Assembly: GCA_029961075.1 (NCBI GenBank)
Contig: JASBVL010000031.1
Coordinates: 1 to 32,715 of the forward strand
Reading direction: 5' to 3'
Source: Sphaerobacter sp.
GTDB taxonomy: Bacteria; Chloroflexota; Chloroflexia; Thermomicrobiales; Thermomicrobiaceae
Length of the DNA stretch: 32,715 bases
In this document: positions 18,963 to 28,517 of the stretch, piece by piece
How positions within the stretch are numbered: the first letter of the stretch is position 1
Layout: every line of letters starts with the position of its first letter
Program-made: the position numbers and the translations under genes
The notes under the pieces: model-generated
What the model was told of the DNA's origin: nothing
What the model saw: only the letters and a program-made list of their open reading frames with translations
The model's database searches: none

Positions 18963-20555
18963 GTGCGCAGCGAGCGCTGCCTCATCTTCCAGCGCGATCG
19001 CACCATCCTGGTATCGACCGGGGCGGCCGCATACCCGGCCGCGCGCGACGGCCTGCGCCAGTTCGCCGAACTGGTGCAGGCAGCGGGAGCGTACCACACC
19101 TACCGCGTGACGGAGCTGGCGCTCTGGTCGGCCGCGGCCGGGGGGCTGACCGCGGACGCCATCGTCGCCTTCCTGGAGCGCTATGGTGTGCATCCGCCAC
19201 CCCGCACGCTGGTGGCCTTCATCCAGGAGATCATCGGCCGCTACGGGCTGCTCCGCCTGTCCGGGCCGCTCGGGGGGCTGCGGCTCACCGGGCTGGATCG
19301 GGCTCTCCTGGCGCGCGTCGCTGAAGCGCACGGCCTGTGCTGGGACGGGGACGGGCTGGTCGTCCCGGACGCGGCGCGCGGGGCGATCAAGGCCGCCCTG
19401 GCCGACGCCGGCTACCCGGTCGTGGACGAGGCGGTGCTGGCGGCGGCGACGCCGGTGCGCTTCGCGCTCCGGCCCGGCGTGCGGCTGCGTCCGTACCAGG
19501 CCGAGGCGGTGCGGCGCTTCACCGAGCGGGCCGCCACCGGCGGGGTCGTGCTGCTCCCCTGCGGGGCGGGCAAGACCGTGGTCGGGGTGGCGATCGCGGC
19601 CCGACTACAGGCGGCCACGCTGATCATTACGCCCAGCCGCACTATCGGCGAGCAGTGGCTGCGCCACCTGCGAGAGATGACCACGCTGCCGCCGGAGGCG
19701 GTCGGCGAATACGTCGGCGGCCGCGAGCCGCCCGCGGTTACCGTGCTCACCTACCAGCGCCTCACGGCCCGCGCCAACGGGCGGCAGGCGACCCTCGGTG
19801 CGCTGCTCGACTGGCCCTGGGGGCTGGTGATCTACGACGAGGTCCACGCCCTGCCCGCGGAGGTCTTCCGGCAGAGCGCCAGCCTCCAGTCCCGCCGGCG
19901 CCTGGGGCTCACCGCGACGCTGGTGCGCGAGGACGGCCGGGAGCGGGACGTCTTCGCTCTCGTCGGGCCGACGGTCTACGCGGTCCCCTGGCGCGACCTC
20001 GAGCGCCGGGGGTGGATCGCGGCGGTCGACTGCGTCGAAGTGCGCGTCCAGCCGTCGGGGGTCGGGGAGGCGAGCGCCGATCGCCTGCTCGCGGCCAAGC
20101 TGCGCGTGGTGCGGCGGCTGGCGCGCCGGCATGCGGGCGAGCCGACGCTGGTGGTCGCGCACCGGCTGACCGAGGTGGCTGCCGTGGCGCGGGCGCTCGG
20201 CGCGCCGATGGTGACCGGCCAGACCCCGGCGGGCGAGCGCCGCGCGCTCTACGACGCCTTCCGCCGGGGCGAGACCCGGTGCCTGGCGCTGTCGCGCGTG
20301 GCCAACGTCGGCGTGGACCTGCCCGACGCGGCCGTCCTGATCCAGCTCTCCGGCGCGTTCGGGTCGCGGCAGGAGGAGGCGCAGCGGTTGGGACGATTGC
20401 TGCGCCCCAAGAAGGCCGGGCAGCGCGCCACCTTCTACACGCTGGTGGTGCCCGGCACGCGCGAGGTGGAGTTCGCGGCGCGCCGCCAGCGTTTCCTGGT
20501 GGATCAGGGCTACCGCTACCGGGTCGTGGACGCCGAGCGGCTGGCCGCCTCGTGA
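18963..20555 (+). CDS. XPB-type DNA repair helicase (SF2)
   Basis: 530 residues from GTG 18963, chosen for the GGGAGGAGG just before it. The N-terminal 160 residues resemble the damage-recognition region of bacterial XPB. Helicase domain 1 has Walker A CGAGKT (200-205), Walker B DEVH (292-295), TAT (317-319), and directly after it the RED motif R322-E323-D324, a hallmark of XPB. Helicase domain 2 has VANVGVDLPDAAVLIQLSG and the arginine-finger motif QRLGRLLRPK. Bacterial XPB is a 3'-5' helicase known from mycobacteria; its repair role in bacteria is less defined. Its 3' end overlaps the acyltransferase gene by 40 bp on the opposite strand. Confidence 0.92.
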   Translation: MRSERCLIFQRDRTILVSTGAAAYPAARDGLRQFAELVQAAGAYHTYRVTELALWSAAAGGLTADAIVAFLERYGVHPPPRTLVAFIQEIIGRYGLLRLSGPLGGLRLTGLDRALLARVAEAHGLCWDGDGLVVPDAARGAIKAALADAGYPVVDEAVLAAATPVRFALRPGVRLRPYQAEAVRRFTERAATGGVVLLPCGAGKTVVGVAIAARLQAATLIITPSRTIGEQWLRHLREMTTLPPEAVGEYVGGREPPAVTVLTYQRLTARANGRQATLGALLDWPWGLVIYDEVHALPAEVFRQSASLQSRRRLGLTATLVREDGRERDVFALVGPTVYAVPWRDLERRGWIAAVDCVEVRVQPSGVGEASADRLLAAKLRVVRRLARRHAGEPTLVVAHRLTEVAAVARALGAPMVTGQTPAGERRALYDAFRRGETRCLALSRVANVGVDLPDAAVLIQLSGAFGSRQEEAQRLGRLLRPKKAGQRATFYTLVVPGTREVEFAARRQRFLVDQGYRYRVVDAERLAAS

Positions 20556-21469
20556 TCGGACACCGGCGCGGGGCGGGTGGCCCACGGCAGCCGCGCGACG
20601 GTGCGGGGCGGGTTGTCCCAGACCGGCTGCAGCACGCCCCACTGGCCAGGGTCGCGCGCGATCATGCGCTCCAGCGCACGGGCCATCTGCCGGAGGTTGG
20701 CCCGGAGATCCGCCTCCCAGTCGTCGGTGCGGACCAGCTCGATCGCGGGCTCGATGAACGCTAGCGACGGCCGATTGCGGCGGCGGAGGGTGGCAGCCGG
20801 CACCAGCGCGGCGCCGGTGCGCATGGCGAGGAGGACGGGGCCGGTCGGCAGCCGGGTCGGCTCCCCGAAGAGCGGCACCGGGATGCCGTTGCCCGCCACG
20901 TCGCGGTCAGCGGCCACGAGGAGGATCCCGTTGCGCCGGAGGAGGCGCACGATGGGGCGCAGCGCCTCCGAGCCCGGTGGCACGACCTCGACGCCCAGCG
21001 TTGCCCGCAGCCGGCTCACGTAGTCGAACAGCGGCTCCGGGTGGACGCGCTCGGCCACGACCGCGGTCGGGTAGCCGAGCGCCGCCGGGTAGCTGGGGAC
21101 GACGTTGTAGTTGCCGACGTGGGCGGAGAGGATGATCACGCCGCGGCCGGCCGCCAGGGCGGACTCCAGGTGCTCCCAGCCCTGGACCTCGAACAGGTCG
21201 CGGATGCGCGTCCGGTCGACCGTGCCGAGACGGATCAGGTCATAGTAGTTGGTGACCACCGTGACAAAGACGCGCAGGGCATGCCAGCGCCGTTGCAGGG
21301 GGCCGGCGTGCGGCACGACGCGGCGGAGGTTGCTGAGGACGTGGCGCCGGGCCGGCGCGTTCGCCACCGCGAGCGTGACCCCGATGATCCAGCAGATGGC
21401 GTAGCCAATCTGAGCGGGGATGCGCGGCGTCAGGAAGGCGACGCCCTGGAGGCACCGAAGAGTCCACAT
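20516..21469 (-). CDS. lysophospholipid acyltransferase (LpxL/PatA-like)
   Basis: 317 residues of the LPLAT family, which includes the lipid A acyltransferases and PatA, the acyltransferase of phosphatidylinositol mannosides. One N-terminal hydrophobic helix (about 20-37) is followed by the active-site region IILSAHVGNYN, with His117 and, five residues on, Asn122 where the family usually has Asp or Glu. Further blocks: AADRDVAGNGIPVPLFGEPTRLPTGP and the C-terminal DPGQWGVLQPVW. As no lipid A genes are visible, a PatA-like role on an inositol or other glycolipid is likelier; ino1 lies just upstream. ATG with GGAGG, 12 bp after the preceding gene. Confidence 0.88.
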   Translation of the reverse strand: MWTLRCLQGVAFLTPRIPAQIGYAICWIIGVTLAVANAPARRHVLSNLRRVVPHAGPLQRRWHALRVFVTVVTNYYDLIRLGTVDRTRIRDLFEVQGWEHLESALAAGRGVIILSAHVGNYNVVPSYPAALGYPTAVVAERVHPEPLFDYVSRLRATLGVEVVPPGSEALRPIVRLLRRNGILLVAADRDVAGNGIPVPLFGEPTRLPTGPVLLAMRTGAALVPAATLRRRNRPSLAFIEPAIELVRTDDWEADLRANLRQMARALERMIARDPGQWGVLQPVWDNPPRTVARLPWATRPAPVSDHEAASRSASTTR

Positions 21470-21481
21470 GCCGACCTCCGC

Positions 21482-22099
21482 TCAGCTCATCGCCAGCTCC
21501 GGGAGCCGCGCCTCGGCCGGACCATCCCAGAGTGCCTCGGCGCACGTCCATTGTTCCACATACGCCCGGATCGCACGCTCGGCGGCGGCGAGCAGCGCTG
21601 CGTCCGAGCCCGGGAGCGGCGTCAGGCGGAGCAGAAGGCTGTCGCCGCCGGGGCGAAGCACCAGCGCGGCGAACCAGGCGGGGCGGTGCTCCTGCGCCGC
21701 TGGGTCCGGGAGGTGGAGCCGGGCGGTGGCGCGGAAGAACGTGACGGGCCGGGCGGTCGGCGCCGTGGGCTGGTCGAGGAGGTGGATCGGCCGCGGCCTG
21801 GCGGCCGATGCGACGAGGCCCAGGACGCGCGGGAGGAGCCACCACGGGCCGAGGTGGACGGTGGCCACCGGCGCCTGCGCCTCGCCCGGTTCACCCAGGT
21901 TGGGGGCTGCGCCCGCCTCGGTCAGGACCACGATGCGCTCGCGCAGCGCCGGGTCGGGCAGTGCGGCCAGGCGGCGCGCCGCCCGGTGGATCCGGCGTGC
22001 CTCGGCGTGGCTGCGCGCGGCGAACGCCCCCACCAGCTCGGAGCTGGCTGGCTCGTGGAGCACGAAGGAGAAGTTCAGCCGCCGAGGTTCGAACTCCAC
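21482..22099 (-). CDS. uncharacterised protein resembling a truncated acyltransferase
   Basis: 205 residues, no firm family. The middle VATVHLGPWWLLP is laid out like the active-site strand of LPLAT enzymes (His82, with Trp87 in place of the acidic residue). The end RAIRAYVEQWTCAEALWDGP resembles the LPLAT C-terminus (PEQW..L...W). The block between them is shortened and the N-terminal membrane helix is missing. It could be a decayed or regulatory paralogue of the acyltransferase directly downstream, 12 bp away. GTG at 22099 with GGAGG six nt upstream indicates it is translated. Confidence 0.6.
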   Translation of the reverse strand: MEFEPRRLNFSFVLHEPASSELVGAFAARSHAEARRIHRAARRLAALPDPALRERIVVLTEAGAAPNLGEPGEAQAPVATVHLGPWWLLPRVLGLVASAARPRPIHLLDQPTAPTARPVTFFRATARLHLPDPAAQEHRPAWFAALVLRPGGDSLLLRLTPLPGSDAALLAAAERAIRAYVEQWTCAEALWDGPAEARLPELAMS

Positions 22100-22146
22100 G
22101 GGCTGCCTCCGACTTCCCGACAGCGGGCCGCGGCCGGAGACGAGAC

Positions 22147-22173
22147 GGGCGGCCGGGTGTGCGCCGGCCGCCC
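22147..22173 (-). terminator. strong hairpin after ino1
   Basis: Perfect 10-bp stem (arms 22147-22156 and 22164-22173, GGGCGGCCGG/CCGGCCGCCC) with a seven-base loop, 22 nt after the ino1 stop and followed by a pyrimidine-rich stretch on the minus strand. No other promoter is seen before 22099, so it may be a partial terminator that lowers expression of the two acyltransferase-fold genes relative to ino1. Confidence 0.55.
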
Positions 22174-22195
22174 CCGTCGGCAGGACGCTGGTCAG

Positions 22196-23311
<1,116 letters not shown>

Positions 23312-23414
23312 CGGTGCCGGGTCCTCCACTTCTTGCCGCCGCGCCCGCCGTCGTACGGCGCCGGTGCAGGCGACTCGGTTCACGCGCGGCCGACAGTCAT
23401 CGCGCATGATCGCG

Positions 23415-23443
23415 ATTCTACGGTAGCCCCTCGGGTGCGTCAA
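23415..23443 (-). promoter_or_regulatory. ino1 promoter
   Basis: -35 TTGACG (23438-23443), 17-bp spacer, -10 TAGAAT (23415-23420). The -35 covers the stop codon of the upstream glycosyltransferase gene. Predicted start near 23408, leader about 97 nt. ino1 can therefore be expressed apart from the glycosyltransferase operon or by read-through from it. Confidence 0.8.
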
Positions 23444-24573
23444 TTCTGCCCGAGGAGGTGCAGTGCCGCGGCGGACACCTCGCTGGCCGTCACCCAGTCG
23501 AGGCAGGTCCGCCGCGCGCACCCCTGGCGCTGGCCGAGCGTGTAGCCGGTGTACAGGCACGGAGCGCACGGGATATCCGCACGCACGACCAGTGCCGAAG
23601 CATCGGGGAAGGGACGCTCGCCCACGCGGTGCACGGCTGCCCCGATCGGCCGCCAGGCGTCGTGGTTGGACGGCCCGAAGATCGCCAGCGTCGGCCGGCC
23701 GAGCGCGGCCCCGAGATGCGCCACCCCGCTGTCCGCCCCGATCACCAGCGCGGCGCGCGCGAGCACGGCTGCCAGCTCCGCGACCGTCGTGGCCCCCAGG
23801 AGGTCGACGACGCCGTCAACGGCGCGGAGGCCCGCGGCCGAAGCGGCCTCGGCGTGGGTGCCGACGACGACCACCGGCAGGCCGGTCGTGGCGCGCAGTT
23901 CGCGCGCGACCGCGGCGAAGCGGGCGGCGGGCCAGGCCCGCGCCTGGCTGTAGGGCCCGACGCCGGGGTGGATGACGACGACCGGGCCGTGCACCCCGGC
24001 CGCCGCCAGGCGGCGATCCGCGGCGGCGCGGGCTGCCTCCGGGATGCGCAGCGCCGGGCGCGCGCCGGTGGGGTCGACGCCCAGCGCGCCCACGATGTCG
24101 AGCCCGTACTCCCACTCCGTCCGTGCCCCGAAGCCGAGATCGATCGCCCGGTGGGTAAGAAAGTGACCGCGGCCGTTGTCCAGCCCGGCGACCTGCGGCG
24201 CGCCGGTGGCCCGGACGAGGGCGCGGAACTTCACTGTCCCGAAGGCGGTCGTCAGGTGGTGCAGCAGCACGACGGTGTCGTAGTGCTGCGCGCGCAGCCG
24301 CGCCGCCAGGCGCGGCAGGGCCGCGAGCCGGCCGGGGTGGGTCAGGTCGCGCGGGCGGTCGAACAGCGCCTTGGGGAAGTCGATCGTGCGATCGACCGAG
24401 GGGCAGAGGGACAGCACAGCGCGCGCGTTGGGGGTCGTCAGCGCGTCGATCCGCGCGGTGGGGAAGGCCCGCCGCAGCGCGCTGATGGCTGGGGTCGCCA
24501 GCACCGCGTCGCCGATGTCGGCGAGCTTGACCACCAGGATGCGGCGCGGCGCGACTGCGTCAGGCCCGGCCAT
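23440..24573 (-). CDS. glycosyltransferase family 9 (heptosyltransferase-like), copy 1
   Basis: 377 residues from ATG 24573; the frame extends to 24636 but without support. GT9 pattern: N-terminal [19 protein letters not shown], the C-terminal nucleotide-sugar half opening with [10 protein letters not shown], then [24 protein letters not shown]. The C-terminus has a cysteine cluster C-x2-C (PCAPC) and two more Cys. Family members move ADP-heptose or related sugars, mainly onto LPS cores; the acceptor here is unknown. The start overlaps the preceding GT4 gene by 14 bp. Confidence 0.9.
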   Translation of the reverse strand: MAGPDAVAPRRILVVKLADIGDAVLATPAISALRRAFPTARIDALTTPNARAVLSLCPSVDRTIDFPKALFDRPRDLTHPGRLAALPRLAARLRAQHYDTVVLLHHLTTAFGTVKFRALVRATGAPQVAGLDNGRGHFLTHRAIDLGFGARTEWEYGLDIVGALGVDPTGARPALRIPEAARAAADRRLAAAGVHGPVVVIHPGVGPYSQARAWPAARFAAVARELRATTGLPVVVVGTHAEAASAAGLRAVDGVVDLLGATTVAELAAVLARAALVIGADSGVAHLGAALGRPTLAIFGPSNHDAWRPIGAAVHRVGERPFPDASALVVRADIPCAPCLYTGYTLGQRQGCARRTCLDWVTASEVSAAALHLLGQN

Positions 24574-25702
24574 GGCGCCCCCGACTGACGGCGACGGCTT
24601 CCTCGATCGCCGCGAGCGTGGCGCGGCCGGCGGCATCCCAGCGGAAGCGGGCGGCGTGCGCCAGCCCGGCCGCCACGCGTCGCTCCCGCTCCGCCGGATC
24701 GAGCGCGCGGGCCAGCCCGGCCGCGATGGCGGCGGGGTCGCGCGGGTCGACGACGATCGCCGCCTCGCCCCCCACCTCCGGCAGCGCGCCGCGGTCGGAG
24801 ACCACCACCTGGGTGCCGGAGTCCATCGCCTCCACCACCGGCAAGCCGAAGCCCTCGTACAGCGACGGCAGCGCGAAGGCGGCAGCGCCGCCGTAGAGCG
24901 CTGGGAGCGCGGCGTCGGGCACGTGGCCGGGCAGATCGATGCGGTCGCGGTGCGGGCTGCGCGCCAGGGCGGCGTCGATCTCCTCGGCGAGCCAGCCGCG
25001 CTTGCCCGCCAACACCAGCCGGAGCTCCGGACGGTCGTCGGCGAGCCGGTCGAAGGCGGCGATGAGGCGCGCCAGGTTCTTCCGCGGCTGGAGCGTGCCG
25101 ACGAACAGGACGTAGGGGCGGCGCAGGCCGAGTTCGTCCAGCCAGCGTGCCACCACGTCGGGCGGCTGCGGGGTGAAGCCCGGCTCGATCCCGTGCGGGA
25201 TGACCCGGATCTTCTCCGCTGGTACCCCGTAGTGCCGGATGAGGTCGTCGCGGGTCGTGGCCGAGATGGCGATGACGCGTGCCGCCACGCGCACGCTCCA
25301 GCGGGTGGACCAGTCGAGGTAGCGCCGCGCCGCCGGGGTGTGTGCCTCCGGCTCGTAGCGGTAGCCCAGATCGTGGATGGTCACCACGCTCGCGCGCGGG
25401 TGGACTGGCGGGATCACGTGAGCCGGGACGAAGAGGGCGTCGACGCGGTGCCGGGCCAGCTCCGCCGAGAGCCGCAGGTGCGTCCACAGGCGCGGGAAGG
25501 GGATCAGGCGCTGCTCCGTCGTCGGCGGGACGCAGAGCGCGACCGGAGCCGCGGCGTTCAGATAGAGGCGGTAGCGGTGCTGGGGCCCGGCCGCGGTGAC
25601 CGCCTCGATGATGCGGCGGGAGTACCGCTCGGTGCCGGTCGCGCGGGGCGTGGTGGCGCGGCTGGCGTCGATGCCGATGGTCAGGGGCCCCAGATCAGCC
25701 AT
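24560..25702 (-). CDS. glycosyltransferase family 4
   Basis: 380 residues, GT-B fold. N-terminal GIDASRATTPRATGTERYSR (acceptor side, as in mannosyltransferase-like members), VVTIHDLGYR, RVIAISATTRDDLI, VIPHGIEPGF. The C-terminal donor half has YVLFVGTLQPRKNLARLI and the E-x7-E motif in PSLYEGFGLPVVEAM. The donor is probably an NDP-hexose; GDP-mannose is possible but not shown. ATG at 25702 with AGGAGG upstream, overlapping the upstream GT9 gene by 8 bp. Confidence 0.9.
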   Translation of the reverse strand: MADLGPLTIGIDASRATTPRATGTERYSRRIIEAVTAAGPQHRYRLYLNAAAPVALCVPPTTEQRLIPFPRLWTHLRLSAELARHRVDALFVPAHVIPPVHPRASVVTIHDLGYRYEPEAHTPAARRYLDWSTRWSVRVAARVIAISATTRDDLIRHYGVPAEKIRVIPHGIEPGFTPQPPDVVARWLDELGLRRPYVLFVGTLQPRKNLARLIAAFDRLADDRPELRLVLAGKRGWLAEEIDAALARSPHRDRIDLPGHVPDAALPALYGGAAAFALPSLYEGFGLPVVEAMDSGTQVVVSDRGALPEVGGEAAIVVDPRDPAAIAAGLARALDPAERERRVAAGLAHAARFRWDAAGRATLAAIEEAVAVSRGRHGRA

Positions 25703-26840
25703 CGGCCAGCACCTCCTGGACCGCGGCCAGCACCGCCTCGGTGGAGATCGCCACCATGCAGCCCGCCCCCTCCGGCCGCTCCGGCGACAGATCGCCGCAG
25801 CGGGGGCAGCGGAGACCGGCGCTGACGACGCGGTGGCGCCGCGGGGCGCCCCAGGGGCCGAAGTCGTCGACCGAGCTGGGGCCGAAGAGGTGTACCGTCG
25901 GGGTCCCGACCGCCACCGCCAGGTGCATCGGTCCGCTGTCCACCCCGACCGCGAGTCGCGCCCGCCGCAGTATGGCGGCGAGGGTCGGCAGGTCGGTCCG
26001 CCCTGCGAGGGAGGCGGCGGGCGCCCCGATCGCGGCGCAGATCTGGTCGATCAGCGCCGCCTCGCTGCTGCTCCCGGTGAGCACAACCATCATGCCGGCC
26101 GCGCGCGCCACCTCCGTCGCCACCGCAGCCCAGCGGGGGGCGAGCCAGTGCTTGACCGGCGCTCCGGCGCCTGGCACGACGGCCAGGTACGGCCCGCTGA
26201 CGCCTGCGGCGGCGAGCAGGGTCGACGCGGCGGCCTCGGCTCCGTCCGTGGCCGGGGGCCGCAGCGGGGCGGTGGCCGGGGTCACCGGCTCCTCCGGCGG
26301 CGTGCCGCCCAGGATGCGGACGGTGGCGTCGAGCAGCGCCGCGTTCCGCTGTACCCAGTGCGGTCCCCCTAGCGGGATGCGGTGCGTCAGATACGGGGCG
26401 ACCGCCGGATGGTCGGCGCCGATGCGCAGGGGGACGCCCGCGCGCTGGGCGAGGAGCGCGCCCCACCAGTGGTCGTCGCGCAGGACCACCACCGCGGCTG
26501 GCGCGCGCTCGCGCAGGATGCGGGCCCAGCAGGCGAGCAGGCGGTACGGCTGGACGCGTCCGCCGGGGCGGCGGGTGAAGCCGGGGAAGGGCAGCGTCAG
26601 GACCTCGTCGACATCGGGGTTCCCGGCCAACACTGGCGCCCCCCACGGGCCGACGACGGCGGTGATGGTCGCGTCCGGCAGCGCCTGGCGCAGGCGGCGC
26701 AGGGCGGGGGTGAGGAAGAGCACGTCCCCAAGATGGTCCGGCCGCAGCAGCATGAGCTCGAAGGCGCGCGGGACGGCCGGCGCCACCGGGATGCGGGCGG
26801 CGAGGCGCAGGCCGGCGTCGCGCAGGCGGTGCCGGTTCAT
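25695..26840 (-). CDS. glycosyltransferase family 9 (heptosyltransferase-like), copy 2
   Basis: 381 residues. N-terminal MLLRPDHLGDVLFLTPAL, with the conserved GD; C-terminal half with YLAVVPGAGAPVKHWLAPRWAA, then VGVDSGPMHLAVAVGTPTVHLFGPSS. It has a Cys pair CPRCGD and a further Cys near the end. Start ATG 26840 overlaps the stop of copy 3 as ATGA, showing coupled translation; a GGGGGGAG lies upstream. Confidence 0.9.
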   Translation of the reverse strand: MNRHRLRDAGLRLAARIPVAPAVPRAFELMLLRPDHLGDVLFLTPALRRLRQALPDATITAVVGPWGAPVLAGNPDVDEVLTLPFPGFTRRPGGRVQPYRLLACWARILRERAPAAVVVLRDDHWWGALLAQRAGVPLRIGADHPAVAPYLTHRIPLGGPHWVQRNAALLDATVRILGGTPPEEPVTPATAPLRPPATDGAEAAASTLLAAAGVSGPYLAVVPGAGAPVKHWLAPRWAAVATEVARAAGMMVVLTGSSSEAALIDQICAAIGAPAASLAGRTDLPTLAAILRRARLAVGVDSGPMHLAVAVGTPTVHLFGPSSVDDFGPWGAPRRHRVVSAGLRCPRCGDLSPERPEGAGCMVAISTEAVLAAVQEVLADG

Positions 26841-27982
26841 GCTCCCCCCTCGCTCGCTGCGCCGAGCAGGTCCAGGCAGGCGGCGGCCACCATGTCGACC
26901 GTGACGCGCTCGACCGACGTCGCCGGAGCAGACCCCCGCCGGAGGTCGACCAGCGCGCCGTGCCAGCTCTCGGGCGGTGCGCAGACGCGCGCCCGTGCGC
27001 CCAGCGGGCGGTAGCGGCCGGGGTTGGTTGGGCCGAAGATCGTCACCGTCGGGGTGCCGACCGCCGCGGCCAGGTGGCTCACGCCGCTATCGTTCCCGAC
27101 GTAGAGCGCCGCGCGGGCGATGACGCCCGCCAACTGCTCCAGCGCCAGCCGCCCGCAGAGGTTGACGACCGGCGCCCGTGCAGCGCGGACGACCGCGGCG
27201 ACGGCCGCCCGGTCGGACGCCGCGCCGACGAGCAGCACGCGCACCCCCGCCTTCGCCGCAAGCCGGTCGGCGAGGGCCGCGAAGCGCTCGGGCGGCCAGC
27301 GCTTGGCCGGCATGGCGGTGCCCGGGTTGACCGCGCCGCCGGGGTGGATGACGACCGTCGGCGGGCTCCCGTCCGGGACGATCGCGGCCCCGGTGCGCCG
27401 GGCGTCCTCGGACAGGTAGTACTCGGGCGCGGTCCCCGCGGCGGGCACCCCGAGGGCGGCGAGCACGTCGAGGTACGTTTCGGTCTCGTGGTGGCTCGGG
27501 ACCAGCGGCGCTGGGTGGGTCAGGCCGATGCCGCGGCCCTGGCTGTCGATCCCGGCGCGGACGGGCGCCCCGGTCAGCCACAGGAGGCCGTTGACGAGCG
27601 GCGAGGGGTCAAGCCCCACCGCCAGGTCGTAGCGGGCGCGGCGGAGGGAGCGGGCCAGGGAGAGCATCCGTGGCGATGCCGGGCGGTCGGGGTAGGGGAT
27701 CACGCGCGCGACCCGCGGGTTGCCGCGCAGCGCCGGGGCGGACCAGGTGGTGGTCACCACGTCGATCCTCGCGTTGGGATAGTGGGTCGCCAGGGCGCGG
27801 ACCGCCGGCGTGGCCATGAGCACATCGCCGAGGCAGCAGGGCTTGACCACGAGCAGGCGCTGCACGGCGGACGGGTCGGGCGGGGCCGGCACGTGGCCCG
27901 GGCGCGCCAGCCGGCCGAGCAGGGACGCGGCGGCGCCGACGGCCCCCTCCCGCAGGCGGCGGCTAGCTCCCCGTGGCGCCAT
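26837..27982 (-). CDS. glycosyltransferase family 9 (heptosyltransferase-like), copy 3
   Basis: 381 residues. About 40 extra N-terminal residues, then [20 protein letters not shown]-terminal half with [20 protein letters not shown] and [30 protein letters not shown]. First glycosyltransferase of the operon. It starts inside fabZ with a 20-bp overlap, so the two are coupled. The three GT9 copies differ clearly from each other and are not recent duplicates. Confidence 0.9.
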   Translation of the reverse strand: MAPRGASRRLREGAVGAAASLLGRLARPGHVPAPPDPSAVQRLLVVKPCCLGDVLMATPAVRALATHYPNARIDVVTTTWSAPALRGNPRVARVIPYPDRPASPRMLSLARSLRRARYDLAVGLDPSPLVNGLLWLTGAPVRAGIDSQGRGIGLTHPAPLVPSHHETETYLDVLAALGVPAAGTAPEYYLSEDARRTGAAIVPDGSPPTVVIHPGGAVNPGTAMPAKRWPPERFAALADRLAAKAGVRVLLVGAASDRAAVAAVVRAARAPVVNLCGRLALEQLAGVIARAALYVGNDSGVSHLAAAVGTPTVTIFGPTNPGRYRPLGARARVCAPPESWHGALVDLRRGSAPATSVERVTVDMVAAACLDLLGAASEGGA

Positions 27983-28403
27983 CGACCACCGCGAACATCA
28001 GCTCGCCGCGCGCGGCGAGCTCCCCGTCGACCGTGGCGATGGCGGTGCCGGTGCCGACGCCGCGCCGTAGCTTGCCCAGGGTGACCTCGAGGCGCAGCGT
28101 GTCCCCGGGGACGACCTGCCGCTTGAAGCGGACCTTATCGATCCCGGCGAAGAGGGCCATCCGGCCGCGGAACTCGTCGGTGCCCAGCAGCGCCACGGCC
28201 CCGACCTGGGCCAGCGCCTCGACGATCAGGACGCCGGGCATGACCGGATAGCCGGGGAAGTGCCCCTGGAAGAACGGCTCCCCGATCGTCACGTTCTTGA
28301 TCCCGACCGCCCGCTGGCCCCATTCGATCTCGATGATGCGGTCCACGAGCAGGAACGGGAAGCGATGGGGGATGATCGCCTGAATCTGCTGAGCGTCCAG
28401 CAC
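27963..28403 (-). CDS. fabZ: 3-hydroxyacyl-ACP dehydratase FabZ
   Basis: Dehydrates 3-hydroxyacyl-ACP in fatty acid elongation. 146 residues, hot-dog fold, with [14 protein letters not shown], the active-site segment [23 protein letters not shown] (catalytic His and the helix Glu), and [15 protein letters not shown] at 28403 is preceded by GAGGAG; the frame reaches 28445 without support. It is separated from other fatty-acid genes and leads a glycosyltransferase operon, so it may supply acyl chains for a lipid made by that operon, or FabZ may simply be scattered. Confidence 0.95.
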   Translation of the reverse strand: MLDAQQIQAIIPHRFPFLLVDRIIEIEWGQRAVGIKNVTIGEPFFQGHFPGYPVMPGVLIVEALAQVGAVALLGTDEFRGRMALFAGIDKVRFKRQVVPGDTLRLEVTLGKLRRGVGTGTAIATVDGELAARGELMFAVVDGATGS

Positions 28404-28466
28404 GCCGCACTCCTCTGGCTCGCCTGTCGGTACACCGGGCGGCACGACCGGGCCGCCGCTGCCCGG

Positions 28467-28495
28467 ATGGTACGAACGGGCTGGCGGGCTGTCAA
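28467..28495 (-). promoter_or_regulatory. promoter of the fabZ-glycosyltransferase operon
   Basis: -35 TTGACA (28490-28495), 17-bp spacer, -10 TACCAT (28467-28472); start near 28460. Two inverted repeats follow at once: CCGGGC / GCCCGG (28448-28466), touching the -10, and GGCGGC / GCCGCC (28438-28457), which would be the first stem of the transcript. They overlap and exclude each other. Confidence 0.75.
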
Positions 28496-28517
28496 CGCGG
28501 CCGCTGGCTGCCCGGCC

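Noticed and set aside
18743-19099. N-terminal extension of the CoA-transferase to 548 residues
   Set aside because: It runs antisense through the helicase start and has no family similarity; GGGAGGAG precedes the ATG at 18742.
23312-23407. Leaderless longer start of ino1 at ATG 23407
   Set aside because: It falls about one base after the predicted transcript start, which is tempting, but the added 32 residues are Arg-rich and not found at the N-terminus of this enzyme family; the GTG at 23311 gives the usual N-terminus.
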